This document shows, piece after piece, positions 22,926-29,437 of a stretch of 30,717 nt of DNA. The notes beneath the pieces were generated by a model that was not told where the DNA came from, ran no database searches, and saw only the letters and a program-made list of their open reading frames with translations. Location of the stretch: NCBI GenBank assembly GCA_035473255.1, contig DATIOK010000033.1, positions 1 to 30,717 on the forward strand, given 5' to 3'. Position 1 is the first letter of the stretch. Every line of letters begins with the position of its first letter. A program made the translations under genes and the position numbers. Origin of the DNA: JAICYJ01 sp035473255. Lineage in GTDB: Bacteria; Actinomycetota; Thermoleophilia; Gaiellales; JAICJC01.

Positions 22926-23594
22926 ATGAGCTCCAGCCAGGAAGCGGAGAAGGCCAACGCACGTGGGACCGAGCAGGTGCGGGTGCTCGTGGTTGACGAC
23001 CACGCGGCGGTGCGCGAGGGAGTCAAGATGATACTCGCCCGCGACCGCGAGATCGCCGTGATCGGCGAGAGCTCGAACGGCGACGCAGCGATCGAGATGG
23101 CCGACCGCCGGCGGCCGGACGTGATCCTGATGGACGTGCGGATGCGCGGTATGGACGGATTCGAGGCCACGCGCCGGATCACGGCCGCACACCCGGGCAT
23201 GGCCGTGATCCTCTACACCGCGTTCGGCGAGCGCGGGCTGCTGGCCGAGGGGCTCGACTGCGGTGCTCGCGGATACGTGCTCAAGGATGCGCCGCCCGAC
23301 GACATCGTGCGCGCCGTCAAGCGCGTGGCCGAGGGGGGTGCCTATGTCGACCCCACCCTGGCGTCGGAGCTGGTGTCACCAAAGGCAACGGAGCGTCTGC
23401 CGGCGTTGTCAACACGGGAGCGTGAGATCCTGGGCCTGCTTGCCAACGGGTTCTCGAACCCGGAGATCGCCTCGCGCCTGTTCATCAGCCCCGAAACCGT
23501 GCGCACGCACGTCCGCAACGCGATGACCAAGCTCGAAGCCGACACCCGCACGCAGGCCGTGGCCCTGGCGCTCCGCTACGCGCTGATCGACTAG
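22926..23594 (+). CDS. NarL/FixJ-type response regulator
   Basis: The 222-residue protein has an N-terminal receiver domain and a C-terminal LuxR-type DNA-binding domain. Receiver residues are complete: acidic pair D24/D25, phospho-acceptor D70 (VILMDVRMRGMDG), T98 and K120. The HTH is LSTREREILGLLANGFSNPEIASRLF followed by SPETVRTHVRNAMTKL. It should bind DNA as a dimer when phosphorylated. The next gene encodes a kinase-like protein of the matching HisKA_3 class, 24 nt downstream, that lacks ATP-binding motifs, so the phosphate donor is uncertain. The stop codon is part of a CTAGATGATC motif. Confidence 0.94.
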   Translation: MSSSQEAEKANARGTEQVRVLVVDDHAAVREGVKMILARDREIAVIGESSNGDAAIEMADRRRPDVILMDVRMRGMDGFEATRRITAAHPGMAVILYTAFGERGLLAEGLDCGARGYVLKDAPPDDIVRAVKRVAEGGAYVDPTLASELVSPKATERLPALSTREREILGLLANGFSNPEIASRLFISPETVRTHVRNAMTKLEADTRTQAVALALRYALID

Positions 23595-23599
23595 ATGAT
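23591..23599 (+). repeat. Dispersed boundary motif CTAGATGAT, copy 3
   Basis: ACTAGATGATC spans the TAG stop of the NarL-type regulator gene. A related CATCTAGCTGATG follows at 23609. Between the two TAGs is a six-codon open frame (ATG at 23595). Third of five copies. Confidence 0.55.
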
Positions 23600-23618
23600 C
23601 CACTCACCCATCTAGCTG

Positions 23619-24266
23619 ATGCGCCTGGGCCGCCGAGCACAGCCGCAGGGGCGCGACGTCCTGCTCGACCACGTGCTGCTCACCATCGACGGCGAGCGGC
23701 AGGAGATCGCAGGCCGGCTGCACGACGGGCCCCAGCAGCTGATGACCGCGATCCGGCTGCTCGCCGACGGTGCCCAGCATGCGCTGGAGACCGGCCAGAC
23801 CGAGCAGGCCGGCCGCACGCTGGAGCGGCTGCAGCAGCTGGCAATGGAGGCGGCCGATGACCTGCGGCGCCTCGCCGGCAGCCTACATCCGGTCGCGCTC
23901 GAGCAGAGCGGTCTGGTGCAGGCGCTCGCGGCACTGACCGAGACGCTGCAGGACGAGCACGGCGTGGCGGCGCAGCTGACGGCGCCGGCCGAGCGATCCT
24001 CACGCGACAACGCCCACGACGCGGCCGTCTACATGATCGCGCGGGAGACCGCGGTCAGCGCCGTCCGGGCCGGAGCCACGTCGGTGGCGATCGAGCTGAC
24101 CCAGGGCCACCGTTCGCTGCGGCTGCGCATCGAGACCCGCGGCGGCGGCGATCCCGACCCGGCGGTGGCGCTGCTGCTGCATGAGCGAGCGGTGCGGATC
24201 GGCGGCACACTCGAGGTTGCCGATCAGGATCCGGCGGTGGTCACGCTGACCGCGCCGCTGCCGTGA
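23619..24266 (+). CDS. HisKA_3-type histidine kinase homologue with degenerate ATPase domain
   Basis: The 215-residue protein has no sensor or membrane segment. It begins almost at the dimerisation helix: E-R-Q-E-I-A-G-R-L-H35-D36-G-P-Q-Q40, which keeps the phospho-acceptor His and the HDxxxQ pattern that gives phosphatase activity in the DesK/NarX class. The C-terminal part has the shape of an ATPase domain, but its motifs are lost. The N-box is R-E-T-A-V-S-A-V-R-A (N becomes S147, H becomes A151), no DxGxG box exists, and only the late ERAVRIGGTLEV strand looks canonical. It is therefore unlikely to autophosphorylate and may be a phosphatase or phosphotransfer protein for the adjacent regulator. 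The stop overlaps the next start (GTGA). Confidence 0.8.
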   Translation: MRLGRRAQPQGRDVLLDHVLLTIDGERQEIAGRLHDGPQQLMTAIRLLADGAQHALETGQTEQAGRTLERLQQLAMEAADDLRRLAGSLHPVALEQSGLVQALAALTETLQDEHGVAAQLTAPAERSSRDNAHDAAVYMIARETAVSAVRAGATSVAIELTQGHRSLRLRIETRGGGDPDPAVALLLHERAVRIGGTLEVADQDPAVVTLTAPLP

Positions 24267-24976
24267 CCACGATCCGGGTGGGGGTGCTTGGTGCGACGGC
24301 CAGCGACCAGATCGTGCAGGCCGACGGCAGCATCCTGCGACGGCAGGGCGGCTCGCCGCTGTACGCGGCGCGGGCGCTGCGGGCGGCCGGGGCCGAGCCG
24401 GTGGCGATCGAGACCGGCAGCCTGGTGTCCTACCTCGACCACACCGCCGGGGACACGCGCCAGTCGATCCTGTCGCTGCCCGAGCCGCTGGGCGAAGATC
24501 GCACCGCGGCCTTGCTGCCACGGCTGCGCGGGTGCCAGTGGGTGGTGCTGGGCGGTCAGACCGGCGGCGACTTTCCGCCCGAGTCGATCGCGCTGCTGGC
24601 CGGCGCCGGCCACAAGATCTGTCTGGACGCCCAGGGCCTGGCCCGCGGCAGCCGGATCGGGCCCGTGCACCTGGGCCCGATCGACCCGGGGTGGGTGGAA
24701 GGGGTGACCGCACTCAAGCTGAACGACGCCGAGGCCGGCGCGGCCGGCCCGCTGACCGTGCCCGAGCTGCTCGTGACGATGGCCGAGCGAGGTTGCACGG
24801 TGACGGCCGGCGGCACCGAGCATCGCCTGGTCGGCTCGGGCCTTCGGTTCGCAGACCCGACGGGTGCCGGTGACTCGTTCTGCGCGCTCTACTGCCTGGC
24901 CCGGAGCGGCGGCAGCTCTCCGCCGGAGGCAGCCGCGTGGGCGCAGCAACGCGTGGAGCAGCTCTATGCGGGCTAG
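24263..24976 (+). CDS. PfkB/ribokinase-family carbohydrate kinase (compact)
   Basis: The 237-residue product shows the PfkB fold. It has an early GG motif with a sugar-binding G-G-S-P-L-Y-A-A-R-A (29-38), the A-L-K-L-N-D-A-E segment (150-157), and signature 2, DPTGAGDSFCALY (198-210), with catalytic base D204. At 237 residues it is shorter than the usual 300 or so and lacks much of the lid region, so the substrate may be small or the enzyme may work as a dimer. The GTG start overlaps the TGA of the kinase-like gene, an unusual coupling of a sugar kinase to a two-component protein. Substrate unknown; sugars, nucleosides and cofactor-like alcohols are all possible in this family. Confidence 0.85.
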   Translation: MTTIRVGVLGATASDQIVQADGSILRRQGGSPLYAARALRAAGAEPVAIETGSLVSYLDHTAGDTRQSILSLPEPLGEDRTAALLPRLRGCQWVVLGGQTGGDFPPESIALLAGAGHKICLDAQGLARGSRIGPVHLGPIDPGWVEGVTALKLNDAEAGAAGPLTVPELLVTMAERGCTVTAGGTEHRLVGSGLRFADPTGAGDSFCALYCLARSGGSSPPEAAAWAQQRVEQLYAG

Positions 24977-24978
24977 TG

Positions 24979-25008
24979 TTGCACCGCGGCATATGCAGCG
25001 CATAGGCT
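24979..25008 (+). promoter_or_regulatory. Promoter for the stand-alone receiver gene
   Basis: TTGCAC (24979-24984), an 18-bp spacer and TAGGCT (25003-25008) precede the GTG at 25019 by 10 nt. The receiver can thus be expressed separately from the upstream kinases. Confidence 0.5.
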
Positions 25009-25018
25009 TGGCGGCCAC

Positions 25019-25390
25019 GTGAGCGAGTCGATCCGTATCCTGATCGCGGAGGACAACGCCCTGCTGCGAGGCGTCCTTCGCGACGCTCTCGCCGAGGCCG
25101 GGATGACGGTGGTAGCCGAGGCCAGCGACGGAGCCGAGGCGGTGGGGCTGGCCGAGGAGACAACGCCGGATGTGGTCGTGATGGACATGCGCATGCCCAA
25201 TGTGGACGGGATCGAGGCGACCGAGCGGATCGCGCAGTCGCGGTGGGCGATGCCGGTCGTGGTGCTCTCCGCCTACGACGAGCCGCAGATGATCGAGGCC
25301 GCGCTGGCCGCGGGCGCCACCAGCTGTCTCAAGAAGGGCGTCGGGCTGGATGAGCTGATCGAGGCGATCCGGGCGGCGCAGCGCCCCTAG
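25019..25390 (+). CDS. Stand-alone receiver domain (CheY-like)
   Basis: The 123-residue product is a single receiver domain with no output domain. Key residues are present: E11/D12, phospho-acceptor D56 (VVVMDMRMPNVDG), S84 (VVLSAYD) and a Lys pair at 105-106 (CLKKGV). It starts with GTG, 42 nt after the PfkB gene. Such proteins act by protein-protein contact or as phosphate shuttles. Together with the NarL-type regulator and the ATPase-dead kinase homologue it could complete a phosphorelay; that is inference. Its 3' end faces the convergent amidotransferase gene across 12 nt. Confidence 0.88.
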   Translation: MSESIRILIAEDNALLRGVLRDALAEAGMTVVAEASDGAEAVGLAEETTPDVVVMDMRMPNVDGIEATERIAQSRWAMPVVVLSAYDEPQMIEAALAAGATSCLKKGVGLDELIEAIRAAQRP

Positions 25391-25393
25391 GCA

Positions 25394-25402
25394 ATCATCT
25401 AG
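25394..25402 (-). repeat. Dispersed boundary motif CTAGATGAT, copy 4
   Basis: ACTAGATGATT on the minus strand fills most of the 12-nt gap between the convergent receiver and amidotransferase genes. Fourth of five copies. Confidence 0.55.
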
Positions 25403-26125
25403 TCATCCTGCGACGGCGGCCGGCCGGGCGGCGGCCACCAGCCCCTGGAACAACGGACCGCCGTGCTCGGCGTGCTCCTCCGGGTGCCACAGCACGCCGA
25501 TGCAGAACCGCGCGCCGAGCAGCTCCACGCCCTCCACCACGCCGTCCGGTGCCCGTGCCGTGACCGCCAGGCCCTCACCGATCCGATCGGGAGCCTGATG
25601 GTGGCACGAGTGCACCTCCACCGCCGGCCCCAGCAGCGCCTCCAGGCGCGAGCCCGGCTCCATCGCCACGCGGTGCAGCGCGAACGTTCCCGGCGCCGCC
25701 TTGTGCAGCGAACCGTCCACGATCTCGGGCAGGTGCTGGTGCAGGCTGCCGCCGCGCTGCACGTTCAACAGCTGCATGCCGCGGCAGATCCCGAGCACCG
25801 GCAGATCGCGGTCGAGCGCGCCAGCCAGCAGCTCCAGCTCGGAGCGATCGCGGTGTCCGATCACGCCCAGCGTCTCGGGGTGCTGCTGCTCGCCGTAGAG
25901 GCCGGCGTCGAGGTCGGAGCCGCCGCTCAGCACCAGCCCCTGCAGCTGGTCGAGCAGGCCGGCGGTGCCCTCGGCCGGCGGGATCACGACCGGCAACCCA
26001 CCGGCCGCGACCACCGACCGGGAGTAGGCGGCGGGCACCATCACGGCCGGCATGTCGTGCCAGTGCGAGAAGCTCGCGGGCACCTCATAGGCTGTGATGC
26101 CGATCAGGGGCCGGTTGCGGTCCAT
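25403..26125 (-). CDS. Class I glutamine amidotransferase-like hydrolase (PuuD-like)
   Basis: The 240-residue protein matches the gamma-glutamyl-gamma-aminobutyrate hydrolase (peptidase C26) family. The catalytic triad is C114 (LGICRGMQLLNV), H214 and E216 (VLWHPEEH). The N-terminal MDRNRPLIGIT and the LVLSGGSDLDAGLYGE block are typical. In the Puu route this enzyme frees GABA from gamma-glutamyl-GABA. The divergent neighbours encode a PuuA-like ligase and an aldehyde dehydrogenase, which supports a polyamine or related amine catabolic cluster. The start at 26125 is supported by TATACT 9 nt upstream; a longer in-frame extension is not needed. Confidence 0.9.
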   Translation of the reverse strand: MDRNRPLIGITAYEVPASFSHWHDMPAVMVPAAYSRSVVAAGGLPVVIPPAEGTAGLLDQLQGLVLSGGSDLDAGLYGEQQHPETLGVIGHRDRSELELLAGALDRDLPVLGICRGMQLLNVQRGGSLHQHLPEIVDGSLHKAAPGTFALHRVAMEPGSRLEALLGPAVEVHSCHHQAPDRIGEGLAVTARAPDGVVEGVELLGARFCIGVLWHPEEHAEHGGPLFQGLVAAARPAAVAG

Positions 26126-26134
26126 ACCAGCAGG

Positions 26135-26144
26135 AGTATATGAA
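26135..26144. promoter_or_regulatory. Overlapping divergent -10 elements of the amine cluster
   Basis: AGTATATGAA contains TATACT on the minus strand (26135-26140), 9 nt before the amidotransferase ATG, and an AT-rich TATGAA on the plus strand (26139-26144) that could start the ligase-dehydrogenase transcript. The plus transcript would have a leader of about 35-40 nt. Confidence 0.45.
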
Positions 26145-26187
26145 TGGCCCGGATCCACGGAACCCGCGAAGCGAGGGGACGGCCACG

Positions 26188-27531
26188 GTGACACTGGATG
26201 AGCTACGCAGCGAGGTCGCAGACGGCGCCATTGACACGGTGCTGCTGGTCATGACCGACATGCAGGGCCGGCTGATGGGCAAGCGCCTGCACGCGCCCTT
26301 CTTCATGTCGGACATCGCCGACCACGGCGCGGAGGGCTGCTACTACCTGCTCACCGTCGACGTCGACATGACCCCGGTGCAGGGATTCGAGATGGCCTCG
26401 TGGGACACCGGCTACGGCGACTTCGTGTTCCGCCCCGACATGGCCACCATCCGGCGGCTGCCCTGGCTGCCCGGCACCGCCCTGGTGATCGCCGACCTCG
26501 AGTGGCAGGACGGAAAGCCGGTCGTGGCGTCGCCCCGGCAGGTGCTGCGCCGCCAGCTCGACCGGCTGGCCGAGCGCGGATGGACGGCCAACATCGGATC
26601 GGAGCTCGAGTTCATGCTGTTCCGCGACAGCTACGACGAGGCTCGGGCCAAGCGCTACCACGACCTGACGCCGGCCAACCACTACAACGTCGACTACTCG
26701 ATCTTCGGCACCACCGTGGTCGAGGACGTGCTGAAGCCGATCCGGATGGGCATGACCGGTGCCGGCATCCCGGTGGAGGACTCCAAGGGTGAGTGCAACT
26801 TCGGCCAGCACGAGGTCAACTTCCGCTACTCCGACGCGCTGACGATGGCCGACAACCACGTCATCTACAAGAACGGCGCCCGCGAGATCGCCTGGCAGCA
26901 CGAGAGCTCGATCTCGTTCATGGCCAAGTGGGACGAGCGCGAGGGCAACTCGTGCCACATCCACTGCAGCTTCTGGGACGGCAGCGGCAGCCTGTTCCCG
27001 GCCGCGGACGGGCACGGCATGAGCGACACCTTCCGCCACTTCATCGCCGGCCAGCTCGCCTTTACGGAGCAGCTGACGTACTTCTTCGCGCCCAACATCA
27101 ACTCGTACAAGCGCTTCGCGTGGGGCTCATTCGCACCGACCACGCTGGTCTGGGGCACCGACAACCGCACCTGCGCCTTTCGAGTTGTCGGGCACGGCAA
27201 CGGCCTGCGCCTCGAGAACCGGATGCCGGGTGCCGACTGCAACGCCTATCTGGCGTTCGCGGCCATCATCGCGGCCGGCCTGCGCGGCATCGACGAGCAG
27301 CTCCCGCTCGAGGATGCCTACTCCGGCAACGCCTACGACGCCAAGGACCGGCGCCGCATCCCCAGCTCGCTGCGCGACGCCATCGAGCTGCTCGAGGGAT
27401 CGCAGATGGCACGGGAGGCATTCGGCTCAGACGTGGTGGATCACTACCTGCACTACGCTCGCATGGAACAGCGCACGTTCGACGCCGCCGTCACCGACTG
27501 GGAACGGTTCCGCGGCTTCGAGCGGATGTAG
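26188..27531 (+). CDS. Glutamine synthetase-family ligase (PuuA-like gamma-glutamylamide synthetase)
   Basis: The 447-residue protein has the glutamine synthetase fold, with family motifs in order: T-D-M-Q-G-R-L-M-G-K-R near the start, N-I-G-S-E-L-E-F (metal glutamates E139, E141), GECNFGQHEVNFRYSDAL, GNSCHIHCSFWD, NSYKRF and N-R-x-x-x-x-R-V. Members outside primary nitrogen assimilation couple glutamate to amines such as putrescine or ethanolamine. The neighbours (amidotransferase and aldehyde dehydrogenase) favour that role. I place the start at GTG 26188, which has GAGGGG 9 nt upstream and gives the usual N-terminus. An in-frame ATG at 26140 adds 16 residues of low-complexity sequence and has its AGGAG only 3 nt away. 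Confidence 0.9.
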   Translation: MTLDELRSEVADGAIDTVLLVMTDMQGRLMGKRLHAPFFMSDIADHGAEGCYYLLTVDVDMTPVQGFEMASWDTGYGDFVFRPDMATIRRLPWLPGTALVIADLEWQDGKPVVASPRQVLRRQLDRLAERGWTANIGSELEFMLFRDSYDEARAKRYHDLTPANHYNVDYSIFGTTVVEDVLKPIRMGMTGAGIPVEDSKGECNFGQHEVNFRYSDALTMADNHVIYKNGAREIAWQHESSISFMAKWDEREGNSCHIHCSFWDGSGSLFPAADGHGMSDTFRHFIAGQLAFTEQLTYFFAPNINSYKRFAWGSFAPTTLVWGTDNRTCAFRVVGHGNGLRLENRMPGADCNAYLAFAAIIAAGLRGIDEQLPLEDAYSGNAYDAKDRRRIPSSLRDAIELLEGSQMAREAFGSDVVDHYLHYARMEQRTFDAAVTDWERFRGFERM

Positions 27532-27551
27532 CAGCCCGGAAAGGAGCAGCG

Positions 27552-28997
27552 ATGTCCACCACCGTCACGGAAGGCCTGCTGATCGCGGGTGAGCGCGGGG
27601 AGGCGGCCGAGGGCCGCAGCTTCGAGGTGCTGAACCCGGCCACAGGCACGCACCTGGCGAACGTTGCCGAGGCCGGCGTCGAGGACGTCAACCGGGCGGT
27701 GGCTGCGGCGGTCACCGCCTACGAGCAGTGGGGCTCGCTGTCGCCTGTCACGCGCGGCCGCACGATGCACCGCTTCGCGAACCTGGTCGAGGAGCACGCC
27801 GAGCAGCTGGCGTTGCTGGAGTGCCGGAACGTCGGAATGCCGATCTCCGACGCCCGCGGCCAGCTGTCGATGATCATCGACGTGATCCGGTACTACGCGG
27901 GTGCCGTGGACAAGTTCTTCGGCAACACCGTGCCGGTCGAGCGCGACGGCGTGGCGATGACGTTCCGCGAGCCGATCGGCGTGGTCGGGCTGATCACGCC
28001 CTGGAACTTCCCGCTCAACATCGCCAACTGGAAGATCGCCCCCGCGCTGGCGGCCGGGAACACCGTGGTCCTGAAGCCGGCCAGCCTGACGCCGCTGTCG
28101 GTGCTCCGCTACGCGGAGTTGGCGGCCGAGGCGGGGCTTCCGGCCGGCGCCCTGAACGTGGTGCCGGGCCCGGGTGGCACGGTCGGTGGCGCATTGGTTG
28201 CGCATCCCGATGTCGGCAAGATCGGGTTCACCGGCTCGACCGAGGTGGGTGCCGGCATCGCCCGGGCGGCGGCGGCCACCATCAAGCGGGTCACGCTGGA
28301 GCTGGGCGGCAAGTCGGCCTGCGTCGTGTTCGAGGACGCCGACATCGAGAAGGTGGGCGCGCTGGCGCCGTTCGCGGTGTTCGAGAACTGCGGCCAGGAC
28401 TGCTGCGCGCGGTCGCGCCTGATCGTGCAGCGATCGGTCAAGGACGAGCTGGTCGAGCGGTATGCCGCCACCACCGCCGCGATCCGCGTGGGCATGCCCG
28501 AGCTGCCCGACACGCAGGTGGGGCCCATGATCTCCGCCGGCCAGCGCGACACGGTGGAGGGCTACATCGCGACCGGCGTGGGCGAGGGGGCCCGGATCGT
28601 CACCGGCGGTGACCGGCCCGGCGGCGACCTCGAGTCGGGCTTCTTCCTGCGCCCGGCCGTGCTGGAGGACGTCACCAACCAGATGACGGTGGCCCGGGAG
28701 GAGATCTTCGGCCCGGTCGTGGGGGTGATCCCGTTCGACACGGAGGAGCAGGCGATCGCGATCGCCAACGACACGCCCTACGGCCTGTCAGGATCGCTGT
28801 GGACGCGCGACGGAGCCCGCCAGCTACGGGTGGCACGGGCCCTGCGGACGGGCGTGCTGGGCGTGAACACGAACTCGAGCGTGTTCGTCCAGATGCCGTT
28901 CGGCGGCTACAAGCAGTCGGGTGTCGGCAAGGAGCTGGGGATGCACGCGCTCGAGCACAACACCGAGCTGAAGAGCGTGTTCATCTCGACCGAGTAG
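27552..28997 (+). CDS. NAD(P)-dependent aldehyde dehydrogenase (PuuC/betaine-aldehyde type)
   Basis: The 481-residue enzyme oxidises an aldehyde to its acid. Motifs are complete: ITPWNFPL with N152, the cofactor lysine in VLKPASLTP (K175), FTGSTEVG (226-233), the general base E250 in LELGGKSA, and the nucleophile C284 in FENCGQDCCARSR. It lies 20 nt after the ligase gene with a good AAGGAG ribosome site. In a Puu-like route it would oxidise gamma-glutamyl-aminobutyraldehyde to gamma-glutamyl-GABA, which the amidotransferase then cleaves. The amine oxidase expected between ligase and dehydrogenase is not in the window. Other aldehydes are possible, since the family is broad. Confidence 0.94.
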   Translation: MSTTVTEGLLIAGERGEAAEGRSFEVLNPATGTHLANVAEAGVEDVNRAVAAAVTAYEQWGSLSPVTRGRTMHRFANLVEEHAEQLALLECRNVGMPISDARGQLSMIIDVIRYYAGAVDKFFGNTVPVERDGVAMTFREPIGVVGLITPWNFPLNIANWKIAPALAAGNTVVLKPASLTPLSVLRYAELAAEAGLPAGALNVVPGPGGTVGGALVAHPDVGKIGFTGSTEVGAGIARAAAATIKRVTLELGGKSACVVFEDADIEKVGALAPFAVFENCGQDCCARSRLIVQRSVKDELVERYAATTAAIRVGMPELPDTQVGPMISAGQRDTVEGYIATGVGEGARIVTGGDRPGGDLESGFFLRPAVLEDVTNQMTVAREEIFGPVVGVIPFDTEEQAIAIANDTPYGLSGSLWTRDGARQLRVARALRTGVLGVNTNSSVFVQMPFGGYKQSGVGKELGMHALEHNTELKSVFISTE

Positions 28998-29002
28998 CGG
29001 TG

Positions 29003-29038
29003 CCGCGGCCGGCTGCCGGTCAGGCAGCTCGGCCGCGG
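29003..29038. terminator. Long GC hairpin between convergent genes (bidirectional terminator candidate)
   Basis: A 15-bp inverted repeat (29003-29017 with 29023-29038, one bulged T at 29029) encloses a GGTCA loop. It starts 5 nt after the aldehyde dehydrogenase stop and covers the end of the convergent small gene, whose TGA stop lies partly in the loop. No T-tract follows. Confidence 0.6.
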
Positions 29039-29184
29039 GTGATGCGGCGAAGGACGCCGCGGCGCTTGCCGCGACGCTCCTCGCGGTCGTGGGCACGCGC
29101 CATCCGGATCAGGTAGTCGCGCTCGCTCTCACGGCGAGGGCGGGGAGGCTTGGAAGCCTGATATATTGGGAGATATTTGATCAT
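29020..29184 (-). CDS. Small, highly basic protein of unknown function
   Basis: This 54-residue reading frame runs from an ATG at 29184 to a TGA at 29020. The product starts with a short hydrophobic/aromatic segment (MIKYLPIYQ) and is then extremely rich in Arg, with Glu and Lys (RPRRESERDYLIRMARAHDREERR...). It probably forms a charged helix and might bind RNA, DNA or the ribosome. I do not recognise it. It is supported by TATACT ending 6 nt before the ATG, exactly the window's leaderless layout, and by GC-rich third positions after the AT-rich first nine codons. The AT-rich beginning is unlike every other gene here. It lies 134 bp downstream of the tRNA-Arg gene on the same strand. Confidence 0.6.
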   Translation of the reverse strand: MIKYLPIYQASKPPRPRRESERDYLIRMARAHDREERRGKRRGVLRRITRGRAA

Positions 29185-29221
29185 ATTCGCAGTATATCAG
29201 ACCATATTCGCGAAACTTCAA
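29185..29221 (-). promoter_or_regulatory. AT-rich promoter of the small basic ORF with repeat elements
   Basis: On the minus strand TATACT (29191-29196) is 6 nt before the ATG, with TTGAAG (29216-29221) as a possible -35 at 19 bp. CATATTCGC occurs twice on the plus strand, 21 bp apart (29182-29190, 29203-29211). CTGATATA (29158-29165) and TATATCAG (29193-29200) form an inverted repeat around the start. These could be operator half-sites. Confidence 0.5.
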
Positions 29222-29318
29222 AGGAAACCACTCCGTAACCATCTCTCAACCGGACAAACTTAATTCGCTGGACCCGCGCACGGACCCGCCGGGAGGCGGA
29301 GCTTGGCGAGGAACGTCA

Positions 29319-29391
29319 TGCCCTCGGCAGGATTCGAACCTGCGACGCCGGCCTTAGGAGAGCCGCGCTCTATCCCCTGAGCTACGAGGGC
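29319..29391 (-). tRNA. tRNA-Arg (anticodon CCU)
   Basis: The minus strand folds into a full cloverleaf of 73 nt. The acceptor stem is GCCCTCG with CGAGGGC, the D stem GCTC with GAGC, and the anticodon stem CGGCT with GGCCG (one T-G pair). The loop CTCCTAA has anticodon CCT, decoding AGG. The T arm is GCAGG-TTCGAAT-CCTGC and the discriminator base is A. CCA is not encoded. TACGCT about 11 nt upstream may be its -10. Confidence 0.95.
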
Positions 29392-29425
29392 ACGTCCGCC
29401 CAAGCGTACTCCACGGCGCCGCGGC

Positions 29426-29431
29426 TACTCT
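29426..29431 (+). promoter_or_regulatory. -10 element for the aldo/keto reductase-like gene
   Basis: TACTCT ends 6 nt before the ATG at 29438, predicting a leaderless mRNA. Confidence 0.5.
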
Positions 29432-29437
29432 GACGCC

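Noticed and set aside
29158..29230. AT-rich patch next to tRNA-Arg as an integrated-element boundary
   Set aside because: No repeat of the tRNA 3' end, no integrase and no foreign genes; the AT bases are explained by a promoter for the small basic ORF.
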